From assembly GCA_964017185.1 (NCBI GenBank), contig OZ024884.1, positions 1,185,501 to 1,249,500 on the forward strand: a DNA stretch of 64,000 bases, given 5' to 3'. A program made the position numbers and the translations under genes. The notes beneath the pieces were generated by a model. The model made no database searches and was not told the DNA's origin. It was given only the letters and a program-made list of their open reading frames with translations. Position 1 is the stretch's first letter, and the number at the start of each line of letters is the position of its first letter. The DNA is from Rugalucina vietnamica (lineage: Eukaryota; Mollusca; Bivalvia; Lucinida; Lucinidae). Of this stretch, positions 24,089 through 34,242 are shown piece by piece.

Positions 24089-27040
24089 GAATGGTTGAAA
24101 TTGAACTGAAATTGAACATTGCATTGAAATTGAACATTTCCGTTAATGATTTAGCTGTTAAACTAAGGATTCACGGTCGACATCCAATGCTGTCTTATCT
24201 TAGTTCTCTGCCTATTGCTGCATTACGTTCCTTGGACACAGATGTTAATAGATTTTACGATAGAAATCATCAAATGTATGACGCCGTTCTGTTAACAAGA
24301 TGTTATACTCAGCATGCTCTTCGTCCATTTATCGATTCCGAATCTAATCACATTAGAAGTTTTATTAAAATTCCTTTCATTAATAAAGGAATTGACTTTA
24401 TTGATTTACCAAGCATATTCTAGAACAAATCAGTGATACAGTCTATACCTACCTACTTCCAAAATTCAGAACCTCCTATTATTTGTTACAAATATACCAA
24501 ACCAATCAGAAATACTATTTTTAATTTCAATAAACTTGTTTCTGATCTTGATATCCATGCTAATACTCCTAAGTCTTGAGATTGTAAAGATTCAAAATAT
24601 GTTTATCAACCAGCCGGACATATAGTTACTGGAAATTTAAAAGTAATTTCGGATTCTAGAATTCGCAAAATTGTTTCTAAAGGTCCGAAATATAGATTCC
24701 CATCCTACATTAATTTCGACAAATGTAGAGAGGAGATTGCATCTGCATTAAACGATTTCGGTAATCGATGATGTAAACGAGAGGGTGTTGAAGATAAAGC
24801 TCTTAAAGAATGGAAAAGAAGTATCTTCACTATCGTGGATAAACGTATTAAGTTTTATTCACAAAATACTAATCTTTTACCTCCTAAACCCAAATCGTCA
24901 TTTAGGCATTTGAAGCAGGGTATCCAAGAATTTCATAGAAAGTATGTCTTGGTTCCGGCAGACAAAGCCGCAAACAATGTTGTTGTCGTTTGTAGGCTTC
25001 ACTACGTTAACACCTAAAACAGGAGCTTGATGGTACCAGGGCTTATCTGGAGACAGATACTGATGAAGTGTCTGTAGTTAATGCCCACTTAAACGATTTA
25101 CCTGTTAAGTTTTCTGTTTGTGTCAATGAAGGCCAAGACAAACTTCCTACGATGTATTGGTTACCTAAGCTTCACAAAAGACAGTACAAAGCTAGATTTA
25201 TTGCAAATACTAGCTCTTGTACTACCACTGAACTTTCTAAATTATTAACTTCCTGTCTTACTGCTATCAAATCTTGAAATGAAACTTCAAATAAAAATTG
25301 GTTTTGGTCAAAAAAAAAATCTGGTGAGGTGCTCAGTAAATTGAAGTGTAGAAGGTTCCGTGCGGCAAGCTTGTCCACATATGATTTTTCTACGCTGTAT
25401 ACAGCATACCACATAATCTAATAAAAGAAAAACTTCTGGATATGATAGGGTGGACCTTCAAAAGAGCATTAAAAAACTATGGTTTACTTTATTTGGCATG
25501 TAATGACAGAAAGGCTTTTTCACTTCCTCTGACCAAAGTCGGTATACACTTTGGTCGTGTCAGAATGTGTGCGACGCCTTGTCTTTTCTCCTTGATAATA
25601 GTTATATTAGATTTGGGACCAAGTTATACAGACAAATTGTTGGAATTCCGATGGGTACAAATTGCGCACCTCTCGTAGCTGATTTATGTTTATACTGCTA
25701 CGAAAGAGATTTCATGGATTCTCTTAACCATGATAATCAAACTGTTTCAATTCCACATCTAGGTACCTCGATGACCTTTTGAACATTGACAACCCTTATT
25801 TTGAAGGTATGGTCAATCAAATTTATCCACCTGAACTACAGTTGAACAAAGCCAATATCTCAGATACCGAAGCCCCCTTTTTAGATCTACATCTTTCTGT
25901 TGCAAATGAATTTGTTTCGTCTAAAATTTATGATAAGCGCGATGACTTTGATTTTGATATAGTTAATTTTCCTTTTTTGGATGGTGACGTTCCTCGTCGT
26001 GCTTCTTATGGTGTATATATTTTGCAACTTATTAGGTTTGCTAGAGTCTGCAATCATGTTACAGACTTCAACGCTCGAAATAAATGTTTAACGGCCAAAC
26101 TTCTCCAACAGGGCTATCGGTATCATAAACTTCGAAAAACCTTTTCTAAATTTTATCGTAGGCACTATGAATTGATTTCCAAATATAATGTTGGATTAAA
26201 GACGCTTTTAAGTGAGGGCCTTTCGGAACCTGAATTTTATGGTGACTTGGTTTACAAATTTAAGAAACTTATTTTTCTTTTCAGTTCAGAAAAATCATAA
26301 CACGTTATGGACGTATAGGTTATAACTTGAATGTTATGCGACAGTCTGCATGCTTAGTTTTTAACCCAATCATGGTTGATAACTATGCTGCCTTCTTTAA
26401 TTGCACGCCGGTGGGTCGGGCGTCAGACTCTAAGATGGCCCAGACTTAAAGCTATTCATTTTAGTTGGTTGGGACCTGAGCTTCTTGTCTGTTGCTTGGA
26501 CCACCGGGGTCCAACTGGTGTTTTTCTTTTGCTCCGGAGTTAGTAGGTTATTCGGCGCCCAGGGATCTCCATCGTCGGGCAGCTTACTCAATCTGTGAGT
26601 CCTGGTTTTTGATTCATCAGGATGTTAATCATGATTTATTTGTTTGTTCTTGATGATTCATTGACTAGTTAGAGATTCACCACGAGGACCGAAGAACTAA
26701 CTAAATGTTATGAACAATTGCAGGTGGTGAGGGTGAGGTTAGGCGCCTGTAAAAGCCCGCCAGTAACTTTGTGTTACTGATCGTTCCAAGGCGATACTTC
26801 TGTGGTGGTTCTTTTTGTTTTATGTCTTGGTGTTTAAAAACAAATTGTGCTGTTGACGCCTTATGTGTGTTTTCATAGTTTCATAGTGGCCACCTATTGG
26901 GAAAATAGCTGCTCAATCGGCTTACGATATGTTTCATGGTATAAGTACCTGATTGTTAGTTTGGTTTTTTTCCATCTCGGTTTTTGGAGTGGGAATCTTT
27001 TTCTGATTGCGCCTTTTCCTGATCTTTGCCTACTTGTACC
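24089..27040 (+). mobile_element. Penelope-like retroelement, nearly full coding length, decayed
   Basis: Boundaries come from the uninterrupted relative of element A: foreign sequence starts after CTCTCCAACA and ends at CTACTTGTACC. It holds a degenerate reverse transcriptase gene and a 0.6-kb 3' tail with no poly(A). The same tail occurs, 5'-truncated to different extents, at seven other places in the window. Assignment to the Penelope-like class rests on RT motifs and is tentative; no GIY-YIG endonuclease was found. Confidence 0.7.
24091..26440 (+). pseudogene. Reverse transcriptase of a Penelope-like element, frameshifted
   Basis: The family protein would be around 750-800 residues. Here it is spread over frames broken by stops near 24421, 24578, 24770 and 25015 and by several small shifts. 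In order I see an N-terminal region ending IKIPFINKGIDFIDLPSIF, LVPADKAANNVVVV, YWLPKLHKRQYKARFIA (near 25150-25205), a segment with LSTYDFSTLYT (about 25370-25400), IPMGTNCAPLVADL (about 25640-25690), a RYLDDL-type catalytic motif across a frameshift near 25770, APFLDLHLSV and KLLQQGYRYHKLRKTFSKFY. The GxPMGxxxxPxxADL, (Y/F)xDD and PFLD signatures are those of a reverse transcriptase, and the KLHK motif fits Penelope-like enzymes. About 25270-25320 appears shortened relative to the family. It is not functional. Confidence 0.75.
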
Positions 27041-27139
27041 ATTTTTGTTTTACCTTCAAACACAACATGCAGCACCCCTTAATGTTTAACTGGGGGTACT
27101 GCTTTTCAACCCATCCAAATTCGGACTTTTTAAAAAGCT

Positions 27140-27214
27140 GCATATCAAAAACATACTCATGTTTTTGATATGCAGAAACATACTCATGTTTTCAAAAACA
27201 TACTCATGTTTTTA
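27140..27214. repeat. Palindromic, repeated junction at a Penelope-like insertion
   Basis: CTGCATATCAAAAAC and GTTTTTGATATGCAG are perfect 15-base arms around ATACTCAT (27142-27179). The block AACATACTCATG then recurs twice more before the truncated retroelement begins. The uninterrupted relative has this block only once (about 52152), so about 50 bp of local copied sequence was added at the junction. Confidence 0.8.
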
Positions 27215-27427
27215 ACATGACTAGTTAGAGATTCACCACGAGGACCGAAGCACTAACTAAATGTTATGAACCACTGCAGAAGCTGAGGGTGAGGTTATGG
27301 CCATGTAAAATCGATTTAAACCCACCAGTAACTTTGTGTTCCTGATCGTTCCAAGTCGATACTTCTGTTGTGGTTCTTTTTGTTTTATGTCATGGTGTTT
27401 AAAATATTTTTGTGCTGTTGGCGCCTT

Positions 27428-27447
27428 ATGTATGTTTTCATATTTTT
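27428..27447 (+). repeat. Left 20-bp target-site duplication of the LINE
   Basis: ATGTATGTTTTCATATTTTT is repeated perfectly at 32494-32513. In other Penelope-like copies it occurs once at this point of the tail, so it marks target-primed integration of the LINE between the two. Confidence 0.9.
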
Positions 27448-29182
27448 TAAAGAAATAAAGTCAACAAATCCACGGAAGTGAAATTCCTGGTTGTAAAACA
27501 TATTTTTGAAACTGGTACTCATATTTCTAACGAGGGTATTTATTTTATCTCTGTACATGGGTGGCACTTTTATCTAGAGCCCACTTTGAGTCCACAAAAT
27601 ATCGCAATTTTTTTTTTTTCTTTTTTTTTTTTTTGGTCCATCAGTTCTTCCAAGACGGGCTAATAGTTCAGTGTCAGTAGCATCCATCTAGCGGCAAAAG
27701 CCTGTAAAATGCAGTAGGAATGGCTCAAAGGTTTCGATCTGGAATTTCTGGTCTACATACCTATTCCGTAGGTCATGGATTGCGCACGGGCGTGGGCAAG
27801 ATATTTCTGTTGCAATAGCGTAAAGGGACCAGTGATCGATCAAAAATAGCCATGTTTGATAAATTTGCGGATCAGACATACAGTGGAGAATGCATGTGTA
27901 CATACCATATGCAAGCTTGAACCTTCGCCATGTTTTCCAATATGTCAATTTATGACGTCATCACGTCACATTCTCAGTGACGTCATTTTAACACACCCAC
28001 CATCATACAGCGTGAATCACAGTCAGGTGGACCAGTGATCGATCACCTTCTTTTTCTCTCCGAAACCGCGGCTAACTTTGAAGGTATGCACATTTTTAGA
28101 AAGAATGATTATTGCTTACCTCTAGCCACGAAACACAGTTTGGAAATTTTCAGTGAGTTAAAAGAAATAAAGCAGCGGAATGAGGTGGTCAAAAAGCATA
28201 AACGCCCATAGAAACAATGGAAAACTGTTGAAAAAATAGCTCGAAAATCACAGAAATTGTCCATTAATCGCAGCGTTATCTTATACAACTTGTTGATGTC
28301 AGGTCAGTTTAACTGCTACTGTAACATGTAATCAGTACTACCTGTTGTCATGCGGTGCAGATGGGGCTCGTTAGCCTTGGAAGGCAACTCATCTAGGAGT
28401 TAAGCTAGTTCTCTACACAAAAATCTAGCTGGGCAGGGGGAACTCATTAGTCTTGGTTGACAGTCCTCCTAGGAGTTTACAGGTCTCTAAACAAAACCTA
28501 AGAAAGGGTAGATGGAGCTCTTCAGCTGTGGCCAGCAATTCATCTAGGAGAAGGAAACTCCAAAATCAAACCTGTGTGTCTGGATATGCCTAGTCCAGAT
28601 ATGCAAAGACTGTTTCGGTAGATGGAGCGGAAGACATCACCTGATTCAACGGTTCAGAAAGCGATACAGCAACATGATGTGGAACATGCAGAGCGTGACA
28701 AGGCACTAAAGATGTTACGGTCATCCACTGCATCCAAACCCAACTCCAGACGTCTTGACCTGTGTCTTGCCTCTGGGCGCAGCTGGGCGAGGACTAGAGA
28801 GTGAGGTTGACGTTGCGCACCTCTTCCTCACTATAATCCAATTTCATAGCGCATGTCATCTTATTTCTCAACACACAAGCACTTGCATACACAACAATTT
28901 CATCACACTTGCACCCACATACCAACAAAGTCCTGTGGCGATGGGCGAGTGGCGAAGCAGCAGGTGTAGGACACACTGGGAGCTGTAGTTGCAGACCTGC
29001 ACACAGGCGGCTCAGTTCTAATGGTCGCTTTCTGTGAGGAGAAGCAGTAAGCAGAATTCGGCAGTCGGCTGAGCGACTGAGCAGACCTATTTAGGACCGC
29101 ACTGCTCACCCCCGTAGCATGGGGAAGGGGCTAGAAAAGGTGCCCTAAACAATTGCCTGCTTCAAACCCCCTGGCTGGTTAA
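27448..29182 (+). other. 5' region of the LINE
   Basis: No frame here shows a domain; the longest, 28622-28804, is 60 codons and unrecognised. A T-rich run lies at 27609-27634. At about 28360-28560 a CAACTCATCTAGGAG-like motif recurs three times at roughly 70-90 bp spacing, which may be a promoter or leader repeat. An in-frame TAA at 29180 closes the downstream ORF on this side. Confidence 0.6.
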
Positions 29183-32100
29183 CCGCGATCAGCGGGGATC
29201 CCCTTAAGCGGTCGAAATACAAAGAAAAAAGCTAGAGTAATCCCCTTACGGATTGGCGCATGGAATGTGCGTACTTTAATGGACAATGCTGGGTCAGATA
29301 GACCACAGCGTAGAACGGCCCTTGTGGGCAGAGAACTTGGGAGGTATGATATACAGATAGCTGCATTGAGTGAGACTCGGTTCGCAGATGTTGGGGAGAT
29401 CAAAGAAGTTGGTGCTGGATACACCTTCTTCTGGAGTGGACGCAAAAGTGAAGAGAGGCGTGAAGCAGGAGTTGGCTTTGCCATCAAAACAGAACTTGTT
29501 GGTAAGCTGTCAGGATTGCCAAAAGGCATTAATGACCGTCTAATGACATTGAGACTTCCTCTGTCAGGCAATAAACATGCAACTATTGTCAGTGCTTATG
29601 CACCCACAATGACCAATCCAGATGAGGTCAAGGACAAGTTCTATGATGACCTAGACAATGTTATTTCTGCAACACCCCGCACAGACAAGCTTATCCTTCT
29701 TGGCGACTTTAATGCCAGAGTGGGTACAGACCACCAGACCTGGGAAGGAGTTATAGGTCCAGAAGGGGTTGGAAAGTGCAACAGCAATGGTCTCTTGCTT
29801 CTCAGGAAGTGTGCTGAACATGACCTTCTAATCACCAACACAGTCTTCCGTCTACCTAATAGGAACAAAACATCCTGGATGCATCCCCGTTCCAAACACT
29901 GGCATCTCATAGACTATGTCATAGTGCGGAGAACAGACAGGCAGGATGTTAAAGTGACAAAGACTATGTGTGGTGCAGACTGCTGGACAGATCATAGACT
30001 GGTTGTCAGCAAACTCAACCTAAGAATACAGCCTGCGAGGCGACCTCAAGGCAAGAAAGCTCCTAAGAGACTGGATGTCTCAAAGCTGAATAAAGACAGC
30101 ATGAGACAAGATTTCTTAACAGACATTTGCAACCAACTGGATGCAATGAATCTCAGTTCAGAGGACCCCGAAGAAAACTGGACAGTTTTCCATAAAACAG
30201 TTCTCTCTTCAGCTGCAAGCACCTTAGGCCATCCATCTCGCAAACATCAAGACTGGTTTGATGAGAATGATGACGAAATTCAGAGGCTTCTTGAAGAAAA
30301 GCACCGATTGCACAAGGCACATCAAGATGATACTAGCTCAGTATCAAAGAAAGCAGCCTACAGCAACATTTGTAAGACAGTCCAGACCAAGCTTAGGGAC
30401 ATGCAAGATTCCTGGCTGAGGAAGAAAACAGAAGAAATTCAGTCTTTTGCGGATAGAAAGGACATGAAGAAATTTCATGATGCACTGAAAACCATTTATG
30501 GTCCAAAGAGTTCTGGAGCCACCACATTGCTCAGTGCAGATGGTAACACTCTTCTCACAGATAAAGAAGCTATCTTGGAAAGGTGGGCAGAACACTTCAA
30601 TAGTGTGCTTAATCGACCATCAAGCATCAATGAGGATGCAATCGACAGACTTCCACAGATAGAGTGCAATGTTCTGTTAGATGAATTTCCTACCGTTACG
30701 GAAACAAGAAAAGCAGTTCAACAACTATCATCTGGCAAAGCCCCAGGTGCAGATGCAATTCCTGCCGAAGTTTACAAGGCTGGGGGGCTACCCATGGCAG
30801 AGAAACTGACAGAGTTGTTTCACTGTATGTGGAGAAAGGAGGCTATCCCACAAGAATTTAAGGATGCATCCATAATCCACCTATACAAGCGGAAAGGAAA
30901 TCCTCAAGTCTGTGACAATCACAGAGGCATCTCCCTCCTATCAATTGCTGGGAAGATACTTGCAAAAATTCTGTTGAATCGTCTGAATGTTCATCTTGAT
31001 CAGACGGGACTTATCCCAGAAAGTCAATGTGGATTCAGAAAAGACAGAGGGACAATAGACATGATCTTCACAGCAAGACAGCTTCAGGAGAAATGCCAAG
31101 AACAGAATGTAGATCTATACATGACGTTTGTTGACCTCACCAAAGCTTTTGACACTGTTAGTCGTGATGGACTCTGGAAAATCATGGCCAAGTTTGGCTG
31201 TCCACCCAGATTCATAGCAATGGTGCGGCAGTTTCATGATGGCATGCAGGCACGTGTGCAAAATGATGGAGAGTTCTCTGAACCATTTGAAGTAACAAAT
31301 GGGGTCAAACAAGGCTGTGTTCTGGCACCAACACTGTTCAGCATGATGTTTTCTGCCATGCTTATGGATGCTTTTCAGGACAGTGACACTGGTTTTCCAA
31401 TCAGGTACCGTTTTGATGGCAACATATTCAACCTCAGAAGGTTGCAAGCCAAAACTAAGGTCCAGACTGATGTGCTAGATGAGCTCCTCTATGCAGATGA
31501 TATGGATAAGAATGCCTGCACAGAGGCAAAAATGCAAAGAGCCATGGATCAAGTCTCACAGTCATGTGATAACTATGATCTCACAATCAGCACAAAAAAG
31601 ACAGAGGTTGTACACCAACCAGCGCCCGGAAAGCCATATAATGAACCAACCATCACTGTGAATGGGCAAAAACTGAAAGTTGTTGACAAGTTCACCTACC
31701 TGGGAAGCACACTCTCCAGAGCAGTGCATATTGATGATGAGATCACTGCCAGAATTGCAAAGGCTAGTGTGGCATTCGGACGACTCCGTGCAAATGTCTG
31801 GGAGCGAAATGGAATCAAGCTTGACACCAAGCTGAAAGTCTACAAGGCTGTGGTACTGCCAACCCTCTTGTATGCATGTGAGACCTGGACAGTATACCAA
31901 CGCCATGCAAAGAGACTTAACCATTTCCACTTAAGCTGTTTGAGAAAGTTGTTAAAAATCAAGTGGCAGGACAAGATTCCAGACACAGAGGTCCTGACGA
32001 AAGCAGGGATGCAAAGCATGCATACAGTCTTAAAGCTAGCACAGCTAAGATGGACTGGCCATGTTATAAGAATGCCTGATGCGCGACTTCCAAAGAAAGT

Positions 32101-32458
32101 TTTCTATGGAGAACTACAGGAGGGAAAGCGCTCTCAAGGTGGCCAGAAGAAACGCTACAAAGACACCCTCAAAGCCTCTCTGAAGGATTTCGAAATACCA
32201 ATGGGGTCCTGGGAACAGACTGCACAGGAGCGATCAAAGTGGCGAGGTCTCATCAACAAAGGAGCAGCTCTTTATGAAAAGAAGAGAATCTGTGAAGCTG
32301 AAAGAAAGCGAAGAGAGCGCAAAGCCAAAACAAATGTGCCAACATCAGACTCTATGACATTGACTTGCTCTACTTGCAACCGACAGTTTAGAGCCAGAAT
32401 TGGCCTAGTCAGCCATCAAAGAACTCACCAACACACATCAGCACTATTCAAGAAATAA
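29183..32458 (+). CDS. LINE ORF: APE endonuclease, reverse transcriptase, C2H2 zinc finger
   Basis: The protein nicks target DNA and reverse-transcribes element RNA there. Residue numbers below are from 29267. The APE domain includes RIGAWNVRTL just upstream (29249-29278), LSETR about 33, SAYAP about 108, LGDFNARVG about 144-152 and TDHRLV about 243. The RT has SGKAPGADAIPAEVY near 490, FVDLTKAFDTV, NGVKQGCVLAPTLF and a LLYADDMD catalytic motif near 740. A C2H2 finger (CSTCNRQF with SHQRTHQH) lies at about 1033-1055. The frame is open for more than 1060 codons, with no stop. The conserved WNVRTL motif lies upstream of the first in-frame ATG (29279); the frame is open to 29183 without any ATG. 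Initiation is therefore at a non-AUG codon, or the N-terminus is supplied another way, or an upstream change has removed the start. Confidence 0.85.
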   Translation, partial: PRSAGIPLSGRNTKKKARVIPLRIGAWNVRTLMDNAGSDRPQRRTALVGRELGRYDIQIAALSETRFADVGEIKEVGAGYTFFWSGRKSEERREAGVGFAIKTELVGKLSGLPKGINDRLMTLRLPLSGNKHATIVSAYAPTMTNPDEVKDKFYDDLDNVISATPRTDKLILLGDFNARVGTDHQTWEGVIGPEGVGKCNSNGLLLLRKCAEHDLLITNTVFRLPNRNKTSWMHPRSKHWHLIDYVIVRRTDRQDVKVTKTMCGADCWTDHRLVVSKLNLRIQPARRPQGKKAPKRLDVSKLNKDSMRQDFLTDICNQLDAMNLSSEDPEENWTVFHKTVLSSAASTLGHPSRKHQDWFDENDDEIQRLLEEKHRLHKAHQDDTSSVSKKAAYSNICKTVQTKLRDMQDSWLRKKTEEIQSFADRKDMKKFHDALKTIYGPKSSGATTLLSADGNTLLTDKEAILERWAEHFNSVLNRPSSINEDAIDRLPQIECNVLLDEFPTVTETRKAVQQLSSGKAPGADAIPAEVYKAGGLPMAEKLTELFHCMWRKEAIPQEFKDASIIHLYKRKGNPQVCDNHRGISLLSIAGKILAKILLNRLNVHLDQTGLIPESQCGFRKDRGTIDMIFTARQLQEKCQEQNVDLYMTFVDLTKAFDTVSRDGLWKIMAKFGCPPRFIAMVRQFHDGMQARVQNDGEFSEPFEVTNGVKQGCVLAPTLFSMMFSAMLMDAFQDSDTGFPIRYRFDGNIFNLRRLQAKTKVQTDVLDELLYADDMDKNACTEAKMQRAMDQVSQSCDNYDLTISTKKTEVVHQPAPGKPYNEPTITVNGQKLKVVDKFTYLGSTLSRAVHIDDEITARIAKASVAFGRLRANVWERNGIKLDTKLKVYKAVVLPTLLYACETWTVYQRHAKRLNHFHLSCLRKLLKIKWQDKIPDTEVLTKAGMQSMHTVLKLAQLRWTGHVIRMPDARLPKKVFYGELQEGKRSQGGQKKRYKDTLKASLKDFEIPMGSWEQTAQERSKWRGLINKGAALYEKKRICEAERKRRERKAKTNVPTSDSMTLTCSTCNRQFRARIGLVSHQRTHQHTSALFKK

Positions 32459-32493
32459 TGATGGTCTTTCTCATTAGTGAGAGACGAACTATC

Positions 32494-32513
32494 ATGTATG
32501 TTTTCATATTTTT
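32494..32513 (+). repeat. Right 20-bp target-site duplication of the LINE
   Basis: This is a perfect copy of 27428-27447. It directly follows the LINE 3' end GAGAGACGAACTATC, which has no poly(A) tail. Confidence 0.9.
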
Positions 32514-33200
32514 AGTTAAGGTAAGGTAACTGAGTGGCCACCTATTGGGAAAATAGCTGCTCATTCGGCTTACGAAATGTTTTCATGGTATAAGTACCTG
32601 ATTGTTAGTTTGGTGTTTTCCCACCTCGGTTTTTGGGGTGGGAATCTTTTTCTGATTGCGCCTTTTCCTGATCTTTGCCTACTTGTACCTTCATGCAGCA
32701 TCTTTGAAATGAGATCGCCTTTAACAGAAAGAAAACAAGCGGCAGGTTTTGGTGTCAAACATCTATTAGTGATAAAAAAGTGGAATGAATTTTGATTCTA
32801 CTCATTTTCTCCAATATTTATGATTTTTTTTCTCAAAAATTGCAATTTTGTCAAACAATGCATTTTTACCAACATTTTGAGATTTTCAAAATTGTTTTAA
32901 GGCTTAATCATTAGCTTTTGGGCTCTTGTGTGTAAATTGGGAAGCAAAAATGTGTTCTTAAGTCTGTGTCATTTTGGTGGATTTTTTTCGATTGTCCAAT
33001 TTTCTGTATTTACAGAAAATGGGAATTCTCAATTTTTTCCTAAAATCGTGTCCCCAACTTGTTTTGGTCTTATCACACACATTGTGAAACTCTTTTAGAC
33101 TGTGCCAATTCAAAAAACTAGGTTGAAAATTTGTTAGTCAAAATGTCACTTAACAATATGAAAAATTCTAAATAGTACAAAACTTCTTTTGAAGGGTATA

Positions 33201-34147
33201 TTTTATAACGATTTATCTTAATTTACATAGTATTTACTATAAAATGAAATATTTTAATACACACCTTTGATGTGGTGTAATTCTACGTTATTGTTTTTAC
33301 ACCCAGACTTACATTTATTGTAGAACTGTGTGTTTAAATTGCAAATGATTTTTTATCAAAGTGCATATATTTTTATTACGTTTATCTAAATTAATTATTA
33401 CAATAAATTATGTATTTTATTACTTTTATCTGTATGTGTGTTTGTGTGTGTTGATTTTACGAAAAAAAAGCACATAAATCAGTCAATCAGTCAATCAAGT
33501 ATAACTATGAATGTTTTTGCGCCATGACAAAAATTAAAGTTTAGCAATTCAAACGCTTTGGGTCTTTAATAAATGTATTAATGAGCCTAATCCATGATTG
33601 TTGCGGTGATTTCAGTGATATAAGTGATGTTTCCGTCTGTCAGTCATGAATAATATAGTAGGCATTTGAAATAGTATATAAAGATCCAAAATCGGCAAAT
33701 CGAGTCGATTCGTTTAATATTGAGGTTGCTTTTGTTGGTTTCGGTTGTGATTTCGGTAGCATGAACAATTGTAAATAGTAAATTTAGATATCAGTTAAAC
33801 TTGTTACATCCCCCCAAAAAGACATGTATATACATGTACAGCTGTATATAGGGACTGACATTGTTTATTTTAGTGGTGATTCCGGCGATTTCAGTGGTGT
33901 TTTTGGTAATTCTGGTAGTGAGTTCGGTGATTTTATTGATACCGGCAAATCGTGTTGCAAAATAATAAATAAATAAATAAATAAAATAAAATAATAATAA
34001 TATAATAATAGTAATACAGTAAATATTTTTAAGGGTATGGTTAGTGGCGGGCAGTGTAGTTATTTCATTGGAGTCTGGTGCATGATCAGGTAATACTGTA
34101 ATACTGTATTGTAATTGTATGTATCTGTTATGCATTATTGTGTATAT
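33201..34147. other. A/T-rich stretch, no gene
   Basis: The stretch includes short imperfect GTGATTTCAGTGATAT-like repeats at about 33595-33935 and an (AAATA)/(AAT) run at 33960-34010. Related CACCGGAATCACCACTGAAA sequence on the other strand near 815-835 suggests a dispersed repeat. No domain was seen. Confidence 0.55.
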
Positions 34148-34232
34148 ATTAGTTCGTTATAGAGGGCCTCAGGGAAAATTGGTTATACCAACCGTGTTTT
34201 ACCCTCTCTAAAAAAAGACATTACTAACTTAC
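34148..34232 (+). repeat. LINE-type 3' tail with TTAC-like repeats
   Basis: GAGGGCCTCAGGGAAAATTG, then GGTTATACCAACC, TTTACCCTCTC and ACTAACTTACTAAC match the reverse strand of 50946-51050. The stem-loop followed by short tandem TTAC units is typical of L2/CR1-type LINE or SINE tails. Only the tail is preserved. Confidence 0.65.
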
Positions 34233-34242
34233 TAACTTTACA

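Larger units (their letters stand above)
27448..32493 (+). mobile_element. Complete, apparently young non-LTR retrotransposon (LINE), 5.05 kb
   Basis: The element is exactly delimited by perfect 20-bp duplications. It has a 1.7-kb 5' region without a long frame, one long ORF with endonuclease, reverse transcriptase and a C-terminal zinc finger, and a 35-bp 3' end with no poly(A). An intact ORF and identical duplications point to recent insertion. The RT resembles proteins often annotated craniofacial development protein 2-like, which suggests the RTE/BovB neighbourhood, but I cannot fix the clade without a tree. Confidence 0.85.
27215..32689 (+). mobile_element. 5'-truncated Penelope-like fragment split by a LINE
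   Basis: The left part 27215-27447 starts at ACTAGTTAGAGATTCACCAC and runs to the GTTTTCATATTTTT block. The right part 32514-32689 resumes with AGTTAAGGTAAGGTAACTGA and ends at CTACTTGTACC. Together they match the tail of other copies, for example 55950-56350. It lies in element A at the CTCATG/CAGC site. Confidence 0.85.
21403..33200. mobile_element. TIR element A, about 1.06 kb of its own sequence, opened by nested insertions
   Basis: The left end ACTCATCAAAAGAAGTTTTG and its inverted partner at about 33172-33200 match both ends of an uninterrupted relative at 51594-52653. Host pieces are 21403-21445, 23710-24088, 27041-27165 and 32690-33200, together about 1058 bp against about 1060 bp in the relative. 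TA-rich termini suggest a mariner-type non-autonomous element. The four pieces align in order with the relative, which allows the insertions to be delimited. Confidence 0.85.

Noticed and set aside
25055-25075. Hammerhead ribozyme core (CTGATGA), which some Penelope-like elements carry
   Set aside because: The CTGATGA here lies in RT coding sequence without the matching GAAA core and stems. None was found in the 3' tails.
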